This document shows, one piece after another, positions 10,079 to 21,163 of a DNA stretch of 64,000 nt; the stretch's first letter is position 1, and the number at the start of each line of letters is the position of its first letter. Under the pieces are notes generated by a model that saw only the letters and a list, made by a program, of their open reading frames with translations, was not told where the DNA came from and searched no databases. The position numbers and the translations under genes were made by a program. Source of the stretch: Tilletia caries (taxonomy: Eukaryota; Basidiomycota; Exobasidiomycetes; Tilletiales; Tilletiaceae); contig JALUTQ010000017.1 of NCBI GenBank assembly GCA_032718865.1, forward strand, positions 26,611 to 90,610. The letters are read 5' to 3'.

Positions 10079-13000
10079 ATGGCGACCCTGCCAGCAATTT
10101 CCCCGGTTTCGAGGACGACTATGACTGCGGAATGGACTTTGGAGCTTCCCCCCGACGACCACGTCGACGCCAATGTTCCCGTCTCCTCCTCTTCCGCAGA
10201 TGCACGAGGCTTCCCTCTTTCTCGATCCTTCACACAAGACGCAGCTGGACATGAAGTCATAACCGAAATGCAAGATTACGCGCGCATGATATTCGAAGAG
10301 GAAGCAGCTTTGGTCGTCCGCCTCGACACTGCGACCTGGATCTTGGAAGGAGCAAGGGAAGGGATTCCTGATGTGAGTGGACTTGGATTTCTTAAGGGCA
10401 GAGGCGAGTGAGAGCCCTGCAGACAGCTGGTGCACGGTTGCTGCCTTGCTGTTGCTGGTGTTTTGATTCGGAGGCCTTCTTCCTTACTTTGGAATTCTGA
10501 CATTATTTTTACACTCAACGCTTACAGTTCGGGACGTTTCATCACGTTTCCTTGTCTGAAAGCCTCGATGAACACGACCATCTGGAGTTGATGTCGTCCT
10601 GCGACTGTATGGACGGAAGGAGCGGAGAGAAATGTCTGCATCAGCAGGTTGCGCGGTCGACATCTGCTCGACTCCTCAGCATGGAGCCCCTTTCTGCCAC
10701 TGGTAAGATAGTCCATGGGCCATGAGAGCAGCTAGGAATGTACACGTGTGACTCGTGTCTGCTCAGTTTCTCACACTTCCATTTCAAACTGTTTTGCAGC
10801 GGCTCCTCTTGCCGTTGCATTTGCCCCAGCCATGCACGGTCGGAGTTCGTGGTACTCAGTTCTGTCAACGAGAAGAGAAGACGGAGGAGAGGTTAGCCTC
10901 AGCCGACACGATCAAAAGCGGTGCGTTGTCTCGAGCGCTGGATCTCAAAGCTGGTTTTGCTCTGCTCTTGGATGCGTTCGAAACCTGCAGTCACCATCAG
11001 CATGTGTTCACCGGCGCCGTGCTCACCAATTTCGTCAGGACACTCTTGGCCTGGAAGAAGACGGAGACATTTCAGGTAAATAGCAGGCTAATCTCTCTCT
11101 GGCAGCTGGCGCCTGGCTTTGGAATACGAAACTGCGCCTTGCGGCATGTGTCTGGATGTGCTGCTGACCCTTCTGCGTTTTGTTGTTCATTTCCCTTCAT
11201 CCTCAATCTCTTCCGCATGCCTAGATCAAGATGACCTGGACGAGATTAGGTCTTCCGTTCTCAACATCCAGGCTCATGCGCAAAGAAGATCCTGTTCGCA
11301 TCGGCCATCCCCTCCCCCCGCCTTTTGTCGCATTCAGACCGATCTCGCGAGAGTTGCAGCGCCTCGACTTGCCGATCTGCCCAGTCCTCTCCCGCTCGGC
11401 TCCCACGCGCGCTGTCACTGCGGTGCGGTGGCAGGGGCGACAGTCACAGTGACCACTCGATCCTGCAGGCTATTCCACAGCCAAGGCATGCTGGGAACGG
11501 TGATCGAGGCTCAGCAGTGCACGTGCCGGTCTCGAGGGGAATGCAGAACGATTGGTCCAGATCTGTCTGAATTGGGACTCTTCAATTGGAACAACGAAAT
11601 AGTTGTGACTCATGAGCTGCTCAACTCGTATTCGTCTCAGCTTTACAGTTCGCCCACCCCGCTCTCAGCTTTCTGCACCACGGTCCAGAACGCCTACGAC
11701 GAGCATTCTCAATCGCAGCACAGTCCGCCAAAGTTTCTGGCTCGATCCACCTTCATCAAGATCTTCTTTGCGTTCGTTCAGCTTCAAGCAATGGACATCT
11801 CGTTCTCCTGTCCAGTCTGCGGTCCAAGTCCGTCGACGGTTATTGCAGATGGGGTTGTCTTGGCGCACAGTACCCGGCTTCGCCACGAACATCTTTGTCC
11901 TCCGACAACACCGTCTTCTTTGTTTGCAGCGCGCCCAAGTTCCTCGCCAATCCTTGCCTTTTTGCCCACAAAGGCACTGCGCGGCCATTTGCGTCGATGT
12001 GTTGACGCCCTGCCATTGCCTACAGAAGACCAAAGTGAGGCCTTGGCTGCGTTCCGCAACGCATTCACAGAATACTCTGCAATCAACACCTCTTCAAACA
12101 CCACCAGCACCATTATCAAGTCGTGGACGACCTCACTGCTCTCCCTCCTTCGCGACACGTTTGCGTACACTCGTCTATACCCTAGCCTTGAAGACTCGTA
12201 CGACTATCTCTTGAAGCAGCTTGCAGCTGAGGAAGGCATCTTTCAGTTCTGTCGACCTCTTTGCGTTCCGCTGCTCAAGGAGCTTGCCGATTCCCAACTG
12301 TCCGTCTCGTCTCCGCGGTTCTCCAACTTGTCCACGACCCTCAGCCGTCACTGCCCAGCACTTGGCCTCCTTCTCCGTAGCCATCTCCAGCAGACCTCCA
12401 GCTTCAGCAGCATCGTTCCTTTTCCTTCCAGCCTTCGCCCTTTCCTTTCGGCATGCGCGCAATACATCCAGCACCAACAGGACGTACTTTTGCAGCAGCA
12501 GAGTAGCGCTGCTACAGCTGGTTCGTTCTCGTCTTCCAATGAATCAAGTCAGTACCTGGCTTGAAATAGATGCGATAGATGCGAATACTTGAAGCTGATT
12601 CAGAACCCCCCATTTTCGATGCCTCTTGCCCTCTCAGACTACAGCATTCCCTACACTCAGACTGGATCGTATTACGGCTCGTTGAAGTCTTGGCAGCGTC
12701 CGTACTACACCGGAGTGGACACAGCGAAGAATCGAGACAGCAGTGTCGCTGGTGATGAGGGCTGCCGCAAATTCTACGATGCGTACGTCAAGCAGCGACG
12801 TACGGGCGGCATCATGGCCTTATGGTGCCCTCATACCGTCTGCGTGGGCTTCCACATCATTCCCGAGTCCGAAGGACGGAACGACGTCTTCTCCGCCCTG
12901 TTCTCGCACTGGACCACTGCCCCGCAGGTCGTGGTCTACGACTTTGCTTGCCAACTTGCCCCTTACTGCTTGCGAAGGGAGGCAGAGTTCTTTAAGGACA

Positions 13001-13245
13001 CCCTCTTCGTCATCGACCAGATGCACCAGCACGGCCATTCAAAGTGCACACTGTCCAGCTTCCTCTCTTCGTACATGGCCACGGATCCTTCCCTACGACA
13101 CCTCAATAGCTCTGCAGCTGAGTGCGAAAACTCTGCTTTGAGCCGCATCAAGAAGTCCGTCTCGTATTCTGGTCAAGAGCATGCAGTTCTGCTCATCAAG
13201 CATTTTCTGTGCATCTGGAACCGGCTTCGCATTAAGAAGAAATAG
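10079..13245 (+). CDS. KDZ-superfamily transposase with Cys clusters
   Basis: DNA transposase of the Kyakuja-Dileera-Zisupton superfamily. The 3' part is firm: an exon ending about 12547, a short intron, then about 12605-13245, holding GVDTAKNRDSS, CPHTVCVGFHIIPESEGRND, VVVYDFACQLAPYC and HLNSSAAECENSALSRIKKS. The YDFACQL block is the characteristic KDZ catalytic Asp region. Upstream exons hold Cys clusters: CDCMDGRSGEKCLHQ (SWIM-like, exon 10528-10702), CHCGA, CTCRSRGEC and CPVCG. Splicing between about 10700 and 11200 is unresolved. Upstream the same frame is open from 9782 except for one TGA at 10052-10054, so the start could be earlier. The copy may be recently active or slightly damaged. 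Confidence 0.75.
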
Positions 13246-13264
13246 ATCTACAAAAGTACATCAT

Positions 13265-14789
13265 TCATTCATTAGCACGAGGGAGAGAGCGGCCTGAAAG
13301 ACTGAGTGTTGATGTGGAAGACGTTGGCATAGAGACGACGTTTGTACTCGCAACGCTCGAGGTTCGTTCCAGCTGGGCTCTCAGCTTCCTGTTCTCATCC
13401 TCCAACCTGTCCTGCTTCCGCTTGAACGCGATCTTCTCCGCAATCCATGCTTGATGTTCGCGAAGCTCATCCGCCCTGAGCGCGCGACCAGCCTCCCTAT
13501 ACAAGGCGGTGCCCGAGATGAATGAGTCGTGCATGTCTTGAGTCATCTTTCGCAGCGTCGCGTGGTCCGGATTGCAGATATTAGGGCTGGCCCACACAAC
13601 ATCCTTCGTCTCGTGTCGTCCGTGCTCGAGGTGTGCAAATCCTACGAACATCGCAGTTCCTGTGACCTGGCAGAGCACAGCAGCCTGTCGAAGCGAGGGA
13701 GAGATGAGACACAAGCTATATGTCAGATTCATTCACGCTGATGTACCGCAGCACAGTATTCCTAAATCCTGACCTTTTCAATGATGCGATGCAACTGCCT
13801 GCCAATGATTCTATTACGGGCCGCCGTATCTGCCTCATAGTCGTGCATCTTTTGCGCGTGTTCGTGAGCTTTGTCCATGTTGACTTCGATTTTGGATAGA
13901 AAATGGTCATCAGCTCACGTCAGAACCTAGAGAGGGTATCTGAGGGTATTACTCACGCCATATTGCACGCCTTTGAGCCTCTGTGGCTCTCACTCCCTTC
14001 TGCTTTGCCTCGCCCTCTTGGCCCTCCTTGATGATACCGATGTCTTCTTCTTCCTCCTCTCCTTCTCCTTCGTCCTCTTCCTCATTGCCCGCTCTCTCCG
14101 TTTCTCCGGTATCGGTGTGGCGCTCTGAAATTCCGTATAGATCGGAAGAGAATTGACAGAGTAAATAGTGTTAGCCATTGAATCAGCTTTGGTACCAGCT
14201 TGTCGATCTCTGCATTTAACGTACGCGTAGTCACGATGCTTTCCTCCCCTTGAACTTGAACTTGAACTTGAACAGAAGTCTGTTCGGTCGATTGATTGTT
14301 TGTCACGTCTGGAAACGGCAGACGAGGTTGGATGACCAAAGAACGAGCGTTTGTATTGGCCGCGTCATGATTCATAGACCCAAGAAAGGCGGGTGTATCG
14401 GCTGAAGCTGAGGGTCCAAGGGGCGCAGGATCCGTGGGCATCTCCGTACCTGCCGGTCCAGTGTCTTCTCCCGCAGCACCAGCCGACGATTTGATGCCAC
14501 CAGAGTCGTAGGAGGGGGATTCGTCTGCTGCGGCCGTGGGAGAAGGCACTGGACCTGCAGATACCGCACTTGTCTGAACCGCATTGATCTTATCTGCTGC
14601 TGCAAGAGATAATGAGGAGAGGGATCAGAGGGGGAGGGAGAGAGGGTAGGAGAGAAGAATAAGAATATAAGATCAGCAAGACGACATAAGTAAAGCTGAC
14701 TTGGTCTGATGCTCACCGCCTCGCTGCTTCTTGTTCTTGCTGTGCTTGCACGGTACTGGGGCACGCTGAGAGGGATCGGCCTCGTCCAT
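13265..14789 (-). CDS. Unknown coiled-coil protein inside KDZ element
   Basis: Unrecognised gene converging on the transposase. Starts at ATG 14789 (MDEADPSQRAPVPCKHSKNK). Inferred exons: a short first exon; a second exon rich in Ala/Ser/Pro with a (QV)n stretch ending at KL; an acidic exon (RHTDTGETERAGNEEEDEGE then EEEEEDIGIIKEGQEG); an exon reading VNMDKAHEHAQKMHDYEADT; and a last exon from AAVLCQVTGTAMFVGFAHLE to the stop at 13265. The final exon ends in a leucine-rich coiled coil (RKQDRLEDENRKLRAQLE). Splice sites between exons are visible and in phase except for the 5' edge of the VNMDKAHE exon. Its place inside the terminal repeats suggests a transposon-encoded accessory protein. No function is assigned. 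Confidence 0.55.
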
Positions 14790-15115
14790 GCAACCTAGCC
14801 TGCAGCGACGTACACCTGAATAGGAAGAGAGGAAGGGTCATGTCAGTACAGAGGTCAGAGAATGGAGATGCGCTTGAGGCTTGAGCAGAGACTAGAGAGA
14901 CATACCGTCTTTGACGCGCGATTCCACCGCAACGGACTGACGCGCACGAGCCATAACAGAGCTTGCGCAGAGCTCTGTGTTATCCTCGGGAGAGATACGA
15001 GAGCTGTAAAGGGAGAATTGTGCCGGTAGGGAACGATGGGCTGAAGGGACACCTGGTGGTCCTTTCGATCGTCAACAGGCCGCGCCGTGTTTACATGAGA
15101 CCACCTGGTGTCCCT

Positions 15116-16668
15116 CTCTCTCAGTCTCTCTGCGGTCTGTCTTTTTGTGGGGTCTCTGTGGTGAACTGTCCCCGAAAACTGAAGCTGGACACGACCACCT
15201 CACCACGACTTATCCGTGGCTTCCATCGCCTCCCTGACCCCAAATCCCACGCCTGGCCAGTATGAAAACAGTTCGGCTTCTCACTGCTGGTAACAGCTGC
15301 GCTGATAGCGCTCTTTCTCCTACGCTTGTGTGGTGACTCACTCTTGACCGCTGACCTCTAGCAGCGTTCTGTTTGTTTCCCTTCCCTCACCACACTCCTG
15401 CAGCTCACACTTCCTTCAGATCCCACATCACAGACACAGGGACAGGCCAATACGGTGAGCGGACGGCTCTGCTGCCTGTGCGCGTGCAACTAGATGGTGA
15501 GTTCATGCTCTATTGCTGGATCGGAGGAGCTTCATGCAGCAGCTGATGACTCGCCGCTACTCCACTCTCTCGTTCACTTCCCACAGATGCTTTCCTCTCT
15601 TGCGCACCCTTCTCGTTCTCTGCTGCGCTGTTCTTTCCTCCTCGCCCCTCTCATTCGGTGCTCCCCTTCTCACCCTCGGACGGTGTGTCGATGCGCTTCT
15701 CTGTCGCGGCTCGCGGTCCTCTTCCCGGCTCAGGAACCTCCTCTGTCTCTCTCGGAGGCGCCACCGCAATCTATGACCGCCTACAATGCGCTCAGCTAGT
15801 GCGCTCACGCTCATGAACGCTGGGTGCTGATCAGCACCGCGTTCTGATATGCCCCCTTAGCTGGACCATGAACTGATAATCAAATGCTAACCTTCCAACC
15901 TGATGCGATTACATAAGCAGCCGGCAGTGAGTTCAAAGACGCGAGCATTCATTGAGGTCAAGGAGCAGCAGCAGAGTTCTATGGCAACAAGTGAGCGGTT
16001 GTGCACAATGGGCGGCGCATGGAGGCATACAGGGAGAGTCCGTGCTTGGCCATGGGGGTGATGATCAGCTGCTGGTAGAGGCGGATGGGGTGGATTGCGA
16101 CTTGCGGTACAAAGGAAGGAGAACTGACTTACCACCTCGTCCTTGAATGCATGGTCGCCGAGTCGTGTGCTTGATTCCGATCTGCCATACGAGGTAGATG
16201 GCGCGCTGGCTCAAGGAATGAAGAAGAAGAAAGAGGAAAGAGACGATGACATCCAGCAGCGGCTTGCGACTGTGGAGATTGCTGCGTGTGAGGGGGTTGG
16301 AGGACTTGTAGGCCGTAGGCCGTAGGGAGTCGTCCAAGTACGTACGCCTTTGCGTGGATGGCGCGCGCTATGTGATCATCTGTAGAAGTCTGTGTAAAGT
16401 GAGAGAGAGAGAGTAAGAGTGGCTGTGGGTGGGGGGGGGATGGAAAGGCAGGATCGCTGTTCATAGTCAGTGTAAAGGAGTGATCAGCAATCGAGCGACA
16501 TGCACCACACGAAGCGGATCAAAAAGAAGTCAGCGCGCGCACGCCAGAGCAGAGGAGAGCTGCTGAGATGGTTGCCATTGTGGTTTGATTGTGGATATAC
16601 TTGTAAATGATGCTGCTGCTGCCTCTACGAGTCGTGGTGAGGTCGTCGAGTTCGAAGGATCCAGCTCC
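15116..16668. other. No confident gene
   Basis: Pyrimidine-rich sequence with several short open frames. One plus candidate begins with ATG followed directly by a GTGAGT donor at 15494-15502 and an acceptor at 15585-15588. A minus-strand candidate around 16160-15990 splices HAFKDEV to QLIITPMAKHGLSLY. Neither can be tied to a family and both are left unannotated. Confidence 0.35.
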
Positions 16669-17092
16669 CTCTCAAAAAAACTAGGGTGACGATGATCATG
16701 ATCTTGATCATTGATTGATCTTTCTTTCTTTCGCGCGAGCTCTAATCTTTGTGATCATAAAGGCAGAGCAGAAAGGTTGTCATCATCAAACCGCCACTAT
16801 AGTTCAGCGGTCTGATATGCAGGCCAAATCTCGCAGGTCGTCGGATCGATTCCCACTCTTTTCATTCATTCTTTTTTTCTTTTTTTGCCCACCGTCGCTG
16901 GGTTAGAGAACTTGGTCGCTGGGTTAGCGCGTAGCGAGTACAGTTAGGGTTAGTGGGTGCGTGAGCACCCGTTAGAAAACTTAGGGAATATGTTGAGATA
17001 ACTTAGTGAAGAGTTAGGTTGGGGGGTCTGGGGGGGCTGGCCCCCCCAGCCGATTTTCGCGACACGGTGTTGCACCCTAGTTTTTTTGAGAG
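16669..17092. mobile_element. 424-bp TIR element (MITE 1) with tRNA-like core
   Basis: Perfect 20-bp terminal inverted repeat: CTCTCAAAAAAACTAGGGTG at 16669-16688 and its complement at 17073-17092. No coding capacity. The interior has a tRNA-like A box/B box segment (16791-16858), a hairpin GGGTGC-GTGA-GCACCC near 16956, and a GGGGGGCTGGCCCCCC palindrome near 17033. The flanks share an imperfect direct repeat (16639-16660 GAGGTCGTCGAGTTC, 17102-17116 GAGGTTGTCGAGTTC). It lies just upstream of the split promoter motif. Confidence 0.7.
16791..16858 (+). other. tRNA-like sequence (pseudo-tRNA or SINE head)
   Basis: Begins GCCACTATAGTTCAGCGG, like a pol III A box, and contains GGATCGATTCC at B-box spacing. 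The 3' side does not pair with the 5' acceptor strand and the T stem has a mismatch, so it is unlikely to be a working tRNA. It is closest in look to a tRNA-Cys-type gene. It sits wholly inside MITE 1. Confidence 0.4.
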
Positions 17093-17124
17093 GTAGCTGG
17101 GGAGGTTGTCGAGTTCAGCTTCGA

Positions 17125-17164
17125 TTTTCGATTTCCGAATTCTCGAAGTCTGGCGCAAACGGCG
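17125..17164 (+). promoter_or_regulatory. Left 40 nt of the split 47-bp upstream motif
   Basis: Identical to the COX13 copy up to CGCAAACGGCG. The foldback element then begins, and the final TTCCATA of the motif is found at 18691-18697 beyond a duplicated CGCAAACGGCG. Joined, the 47 nt match without a difference and would end about 154 bp before the ATG of the RNase III gene. Confidence 0.6.
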
Positions 17165-18679
17165 AGAGTCCCGAATTTTACCCATGCCACTTTACCCACG
17201 CGGGGGTAAAAAGTGGGTAAAACTGAATAGGCGGCCTCTAAGCTTCCATTTTTACCCACCGTTACCCATGCAGACCCCCAAATTTTACCCTGGAGCTTTT
17301 TACCCCACGTGGGTAAAAAAAATGGTGCCGGAAGGGGTAAAATTGTTCATCTCACTTGCAAATCCTCACTTTTACCCACTGAGGAGCGGGTTTTACCCAC
17401 AAGCGCTTTACCCCTTGAGACGGAGAGACCCCGAGTCTCGACCACGTGCTTGGGGGTCTTCTCTATATGAGACCCCTCTGACCACTTCCGCTCGAGAACG
17501 GGTGAATGTCCCGATCTATGGTCGGTTCGCCCCGAGCACCCCGGCACTGACCCCGATCTATGGTTGAGTGACCCCATAAAGATGGTGGATTGAGCCCGTA
17601 AAAAACGCAATTTTGGTGCATTGACCCCGTAAGATTAGTACATTGAACCCATAAAGATGGTCGATTGGCCCCATAAAGATGGTGGACAGAGCCCATAAAG
17701 ATGGTGGACAGAGCCCGTAATGTCTATTACAGCCGGATAGAGCGGTAGTGTGTACTAACACTGTCCAAACGACCGGTCGGGCCTTCAGGTATGTAAGAGG
17801 GTTCAACTCACATACAAGTCGAGCTTCTGTGAAGCGTTTCTGCCCGTCGACGAGCTCTCAAAGTGAATTACGTCGCCGAAGACCGCCATCCCGGCCCGCC
17901 TATGACCGGATATGACCCTGGAAGCTCAGTACAGTTACTTCAGGCACCCTGGCCGCTGTAGAATAATTTATCTGGAAGATTTGGAAGCAGGGAAGGTCGC
18001 CAAAGGCGATTTGAGATTTTTATGGGGCCAGTGCCCTGCCTTATGGGGCCAATCGACCATCTTTATGGGCTCAATCGCCTTTGTTTATGGGTTCAGTCGC
18101 CGATAATTACGGGCTGAATCGCCTCATCTTACGGGCTCAATTCAAAAAACGCTTACGGGGCCAATCGCCTCATGCTCGGGGCGAATCGACCATAGATCGG
18201 GACATTCAGGTTACTTGCACTTCCGCTTCTCCGAGCCAGCACTCGCAGGGCCGCGGTATATTTCCGGTATCCACGACGATGAGCTCGAGCACTCCCATCT
18301 CGACGAGGAGCCGCAGGGTGAACGATTTCTAGGCCCAGACGAGAAGGGAGGCAATCGTGGGGACCATAACTTCGATTTTTAAAAGTAGTCACTGGGTAAA
18401 ACTTGAATGGGTAAAATTCGAGGGCATGGGAGTGAGGAAATATTTTTACCCCAAGACTTACCCACAAGGGGTAAAGACTTGTGGGTAAAAGTCAGAGTCC
18501 ACATCTCAACTCAGCACTTTTACCCATTTCCTGAGCCATTTTACCCCGAGGGGTAAAATGAGTTGGGTAAATTTGGGCACCCTGCGTGGGTAAGGATGGG
18601 TAAAAATGGAGGTTAAAAAGGCGCATGGGCAATTTTACCCCCGAGTGGGTAAAACCTGGGGTTAAAATTCATGGGTGCC
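17165..18679. mobile_element. 1.5-kb foldback element (MITE 2) with 11-bp TSD
   Basis: Flanked by direct copies of CGCAAACGGCG at 17154-17164 and 18680-18690. The unoccupied site exists in this window in the COX13 promoter, which confirms insertion. Both arms are long and diverged inverted repeats: the outer parts are packed with TTTTACCC/GGGTAAA; the inner parts (17507-17720 and 18005-18205) carry repeated CCCATAAAGATGG units, with GTCCCGATCTATGGTCGGTT on the left mirrored on the right. The loop is about 285 bp. There is no transposase. A 9-11-bp duplication would suit Mutator-like transposition, but that assignment is inference. Confidence 0.75.
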
Positions 18680-18732
18680 CGCAAACGGCGTTCCATAGCT
18701 TGTGGCTGTCACTCGGCCGAGAGAACACCTTC

Positions 18733-18760
18733 ACTCACTCACTCACTCACTCACTCACTC
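18733..18760 (+). repeat. ACTC tetranucleotide microsatellite
   Basis: About seven tandem ACTC units about 90-120 bp upstream of the ATG of the RNase III-domain gene, in its inferred 5' leader. Confidence 0.7.
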
Positions 18761-18851
18761 AGCACGATGACCTCGCAGCTCGCAGCATCGCACTCAGGTT
18801 GGCTGTAGGCTGGTTGGCTGGTTGGCACTTTGGCAGAGCGAGCAATAGAAG

Positions 18852-19005
18852 ATGCGCCCTCCTGCTGCTGCTGCTGCTGCGGCTGCTGCGGCCGCGGTGC
18901 CAGTGCGCTGCTTCCACTCCTCGTCTTCCTCAGCAGCACGCGTTCTCTCTGCCGTCCCATCGCCGCCGTCGCCAGCAGCACCAAGGCCAGCATCAGCTAA
19001 CACTC

Positions 19006-19044
<39 letters not shown>

Positions 19045-20972
19045 CGGCAGCTCAGCACGCAACCGCATCGCGCCTCTGGTCAAACGCGCGCAAGAATCGC
19101 ACACACGGGAATGGCTCCTCCACCAGCAATACCACCACCAGCAGCACCAGCAACAACGCAACCATAGCACGCGCACGCGCACGCGCTCAGCTCCTCATCA
19201 AGCTCGGCATCGACCCCACCTCAGCACTCAGGGCCACCAACGCAGTCGCACCCGCAAAGCCCGCAAACGCTCCCACAGCACCCACCGCCCTGTCCAGAGG
19301 CCGCGGCAGGAAGACCCTCAAGGCACTCAGGAAGGCAACCATCGCTGCCTCCATCGGCGGCATCAACCTCGCCAGTGTACGAGCAGGCGCACTCGCATCG
19401 GGACTCGGTCTCAGCAATGCATCTCCTTCGACCCCCAGCAGGCCAGCACCGCCTCCTCCTCCTCCTAGAGAACGATCAGCATCAGCATCGAGCCTTCGCT
19501 TCCCGACCAGGATCGAACGGGCCGCTCAGAATGCCAGGGCTGTTCAGCGCGCCACTAGGGCAGCCCCACTCATGGCCCATGTCGACCCATCCCAGGCCGC
19601 TCCACCTGTCCAAGTTGACGAAGCCAAGAAAGCGGCCGAGGGAAGTACAAGCGACAGCAGCGATAGTCTTCTGTGGACCTTGTTCAGCTCTCTTCTCTCG
19701 CGCCAAACGGGCCAACGCCGGGACGATGCGTTCCCCTCTGAAAGCCAGCAGAAGGAACACCAACGAGGCGCATTCACCCAGAACTATCCCTCCTCCGCGT
19801 CGCTCGTGGATTCATCTCGACAGCGGGATCGGCATCAGCAAGATCAGGAGCAGGACCAGGACCACCCGCTCCAGAGGAGTTCGTCAACTCATTCGATCAG
19901 GGAGCCGAGCTATCGCGTCTCTTCCCCTTCTCAGAACAGTAGTACCACCACCAACAACAACAGCAACAATAACAACAACAACAACGCCAATCAGGCCCAT
20001 CTCCGCGAAGGCATTTTGAATTCACACGCACCGCCCTTTTTCGAACTGCTGCCCCTCCATCTGCCGGCGGACTATCCTCCGCCGACACCGAGGATACCGG
20101 ACATGGAGATGCGCGCCCTCGCACTCGGCGTCAATCATCTGGCGGGCGACGATGTTGGGCCCGATACGGCATGGGTGTTGGAGAAGCCAGCTGTGAGTTG
20201 TGTCCCTCCCATTCATACTGCACTCTCGCTTTATGTTAAGTTGAAAAATGCTGAGTTTCGTTACCGGGAGATCAAGCGACTGGAATACCTGGGCGACTCC
20301 GTGCTCGAGCTCGCCACCCGCACCCTCATCTTCCGCGAAGTGGCCGACCTGTCCCCAAAAACGATGGCCATCCTCAAATCGCACCTCGTCTCCAACGACA
20401 TCCTCGGCCATCTCTACAACCAGGCCGGGCTCGAGACGCTCCGGCTCGACACGGCCGAGTGGGCGTTGGAGACGCTAAGGACGCAACACCCGAAGAGCGC
20501 GATTGGGCCCCCGCCGCTCCATCCGTCGTTCTCACACAGCCACGCGGCGCTGATGATGAAGCGTCGTCCGCCCTCCTCCTCTTCAAAAGACGCAGACGAG
20601 CAACACGAAGCAGCCCGACGCCGCCGTCTAGCGCTGTACCTGCCCGACCTCCCGCACTCGCGCAAAGCAGACCTGTTCGAAGCATATCTGGGAGCACTGT
20701 ATCTGAGTCAGCCGCCGAGTATTGCGAGCGAGTGGACGCAGAACTTGCTCAGGCCGTTCGCGGCGCGGGCGATGAGGCATGAGTTGATGGGGATTGAGGA
20801 GGCGCTTACTCGGGCTGGGGTCGTTAGGCGGAGGGTTCGGGGTGGGCGGGAGAGTGTGGGTGCGGGTGCGGGTCAGATTGGGGGGAGAAGGGGGAAGCGG
20901 CGAAGTGGGGGAGAGGGGGAGGAGGAGGAGGGGCGGGAGGGGTCCTGGTGGAGGAGGTTGTTGGGCTGGTGA
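18852..20972 (+). CDS. Mitochondrial RNase III-domain protein (mL44/mL57-like)
   Basis: N-terminus MRPPAAAAAAAAAAAVPVRC followed by FHSSSSSAARV is a probable mitochondrial presequence. Then comes a long low-complexity region (Ala/Ser/Gly, Asn and Gln runs) to about residue 390, and an RNase III domain: KNAEFRYREIKRLEYLGDSV (first signature) and KADLFEAYLGALYL (second). The acidic residues of both signatures are kept. There is no double-stranded RNA-binding domain; the C-terminus is Gly/Arg/Glu-rich. This suggests a mitoribosomal large-subunit protein of the mL57/mL44 type or a mitochondrial RNase III. A 48-nt stretch (about 20192-20239; GTGAGT..TTAAG) is in frame but reads like an intron; removing it brings EKPA next to LKNAEF as in the family. 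The open frame is 706 residues, about 690 if spliced. Confidence 0.75.
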
Positions 20973-21153
20973 ACTAACATCTCCCTTGGGACATTTGAAA
21001 TCTAGACACACTTCCTTGCCTTGCCCTTCGTATACATGCATCCATCGCGCTCCAACAGCATTGGGAATAGGCATAAGGCAGCACCTGGGTGCAAGAGCGA
21101 TTCCGACTTGGTTGAGGACTACCGCCTCGATACCGACGTTCTTTCCTTTGTTG

Positions 21154-21163
21154 ATCATTTACC
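21154..21163 (+). repeat. Target-site duplication, left copy
   Basis: ATCATTTACC directly abuts the left terminal repeat of the Harbinger-like element; the identical 10 nt follow its right end at 25230-25239. Confidence 0.75.

Larger units (their letters stand above)
9561..15064. mobile_element. Candidate KDZ-superfamily DNA transposon
   Basis: About 5.5 kb bounded by an imperfect inverted repeat: AAGGACCATCAGGTGTCCCT at 9561-9580 and its complement, with one mismatch, at about 15045-15063. A second related copy of the CCACCAGGTGTCCC motif lies near each end (9596-9610 and 15099-15115), so the outermost boundary is uncertain. I could not find a convincing target-site duplication. Inside are a KDZ transposase gene (plus) and a convergent unknown gene (minus), with only about 20 bp between their stop codons. 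Confidence 0.5.

Noticed and set aside
15494..15799. Small plus-strand spliced gene
   Set aside because: A donor right after ATG and an acceptor exist, but the product is compositionally biased with no support.
15990..16160. Small minus-strand gene ending MAKHGLSLYASM..
   Set aside because: Splice sites are plausible but the 5' exon cannot be defined and no family fits.
16791..16858. Functional tRNA gene
   Set aside because: A and B boxes are fair but acceptor strands do not pair; reported only as tRNA-like.
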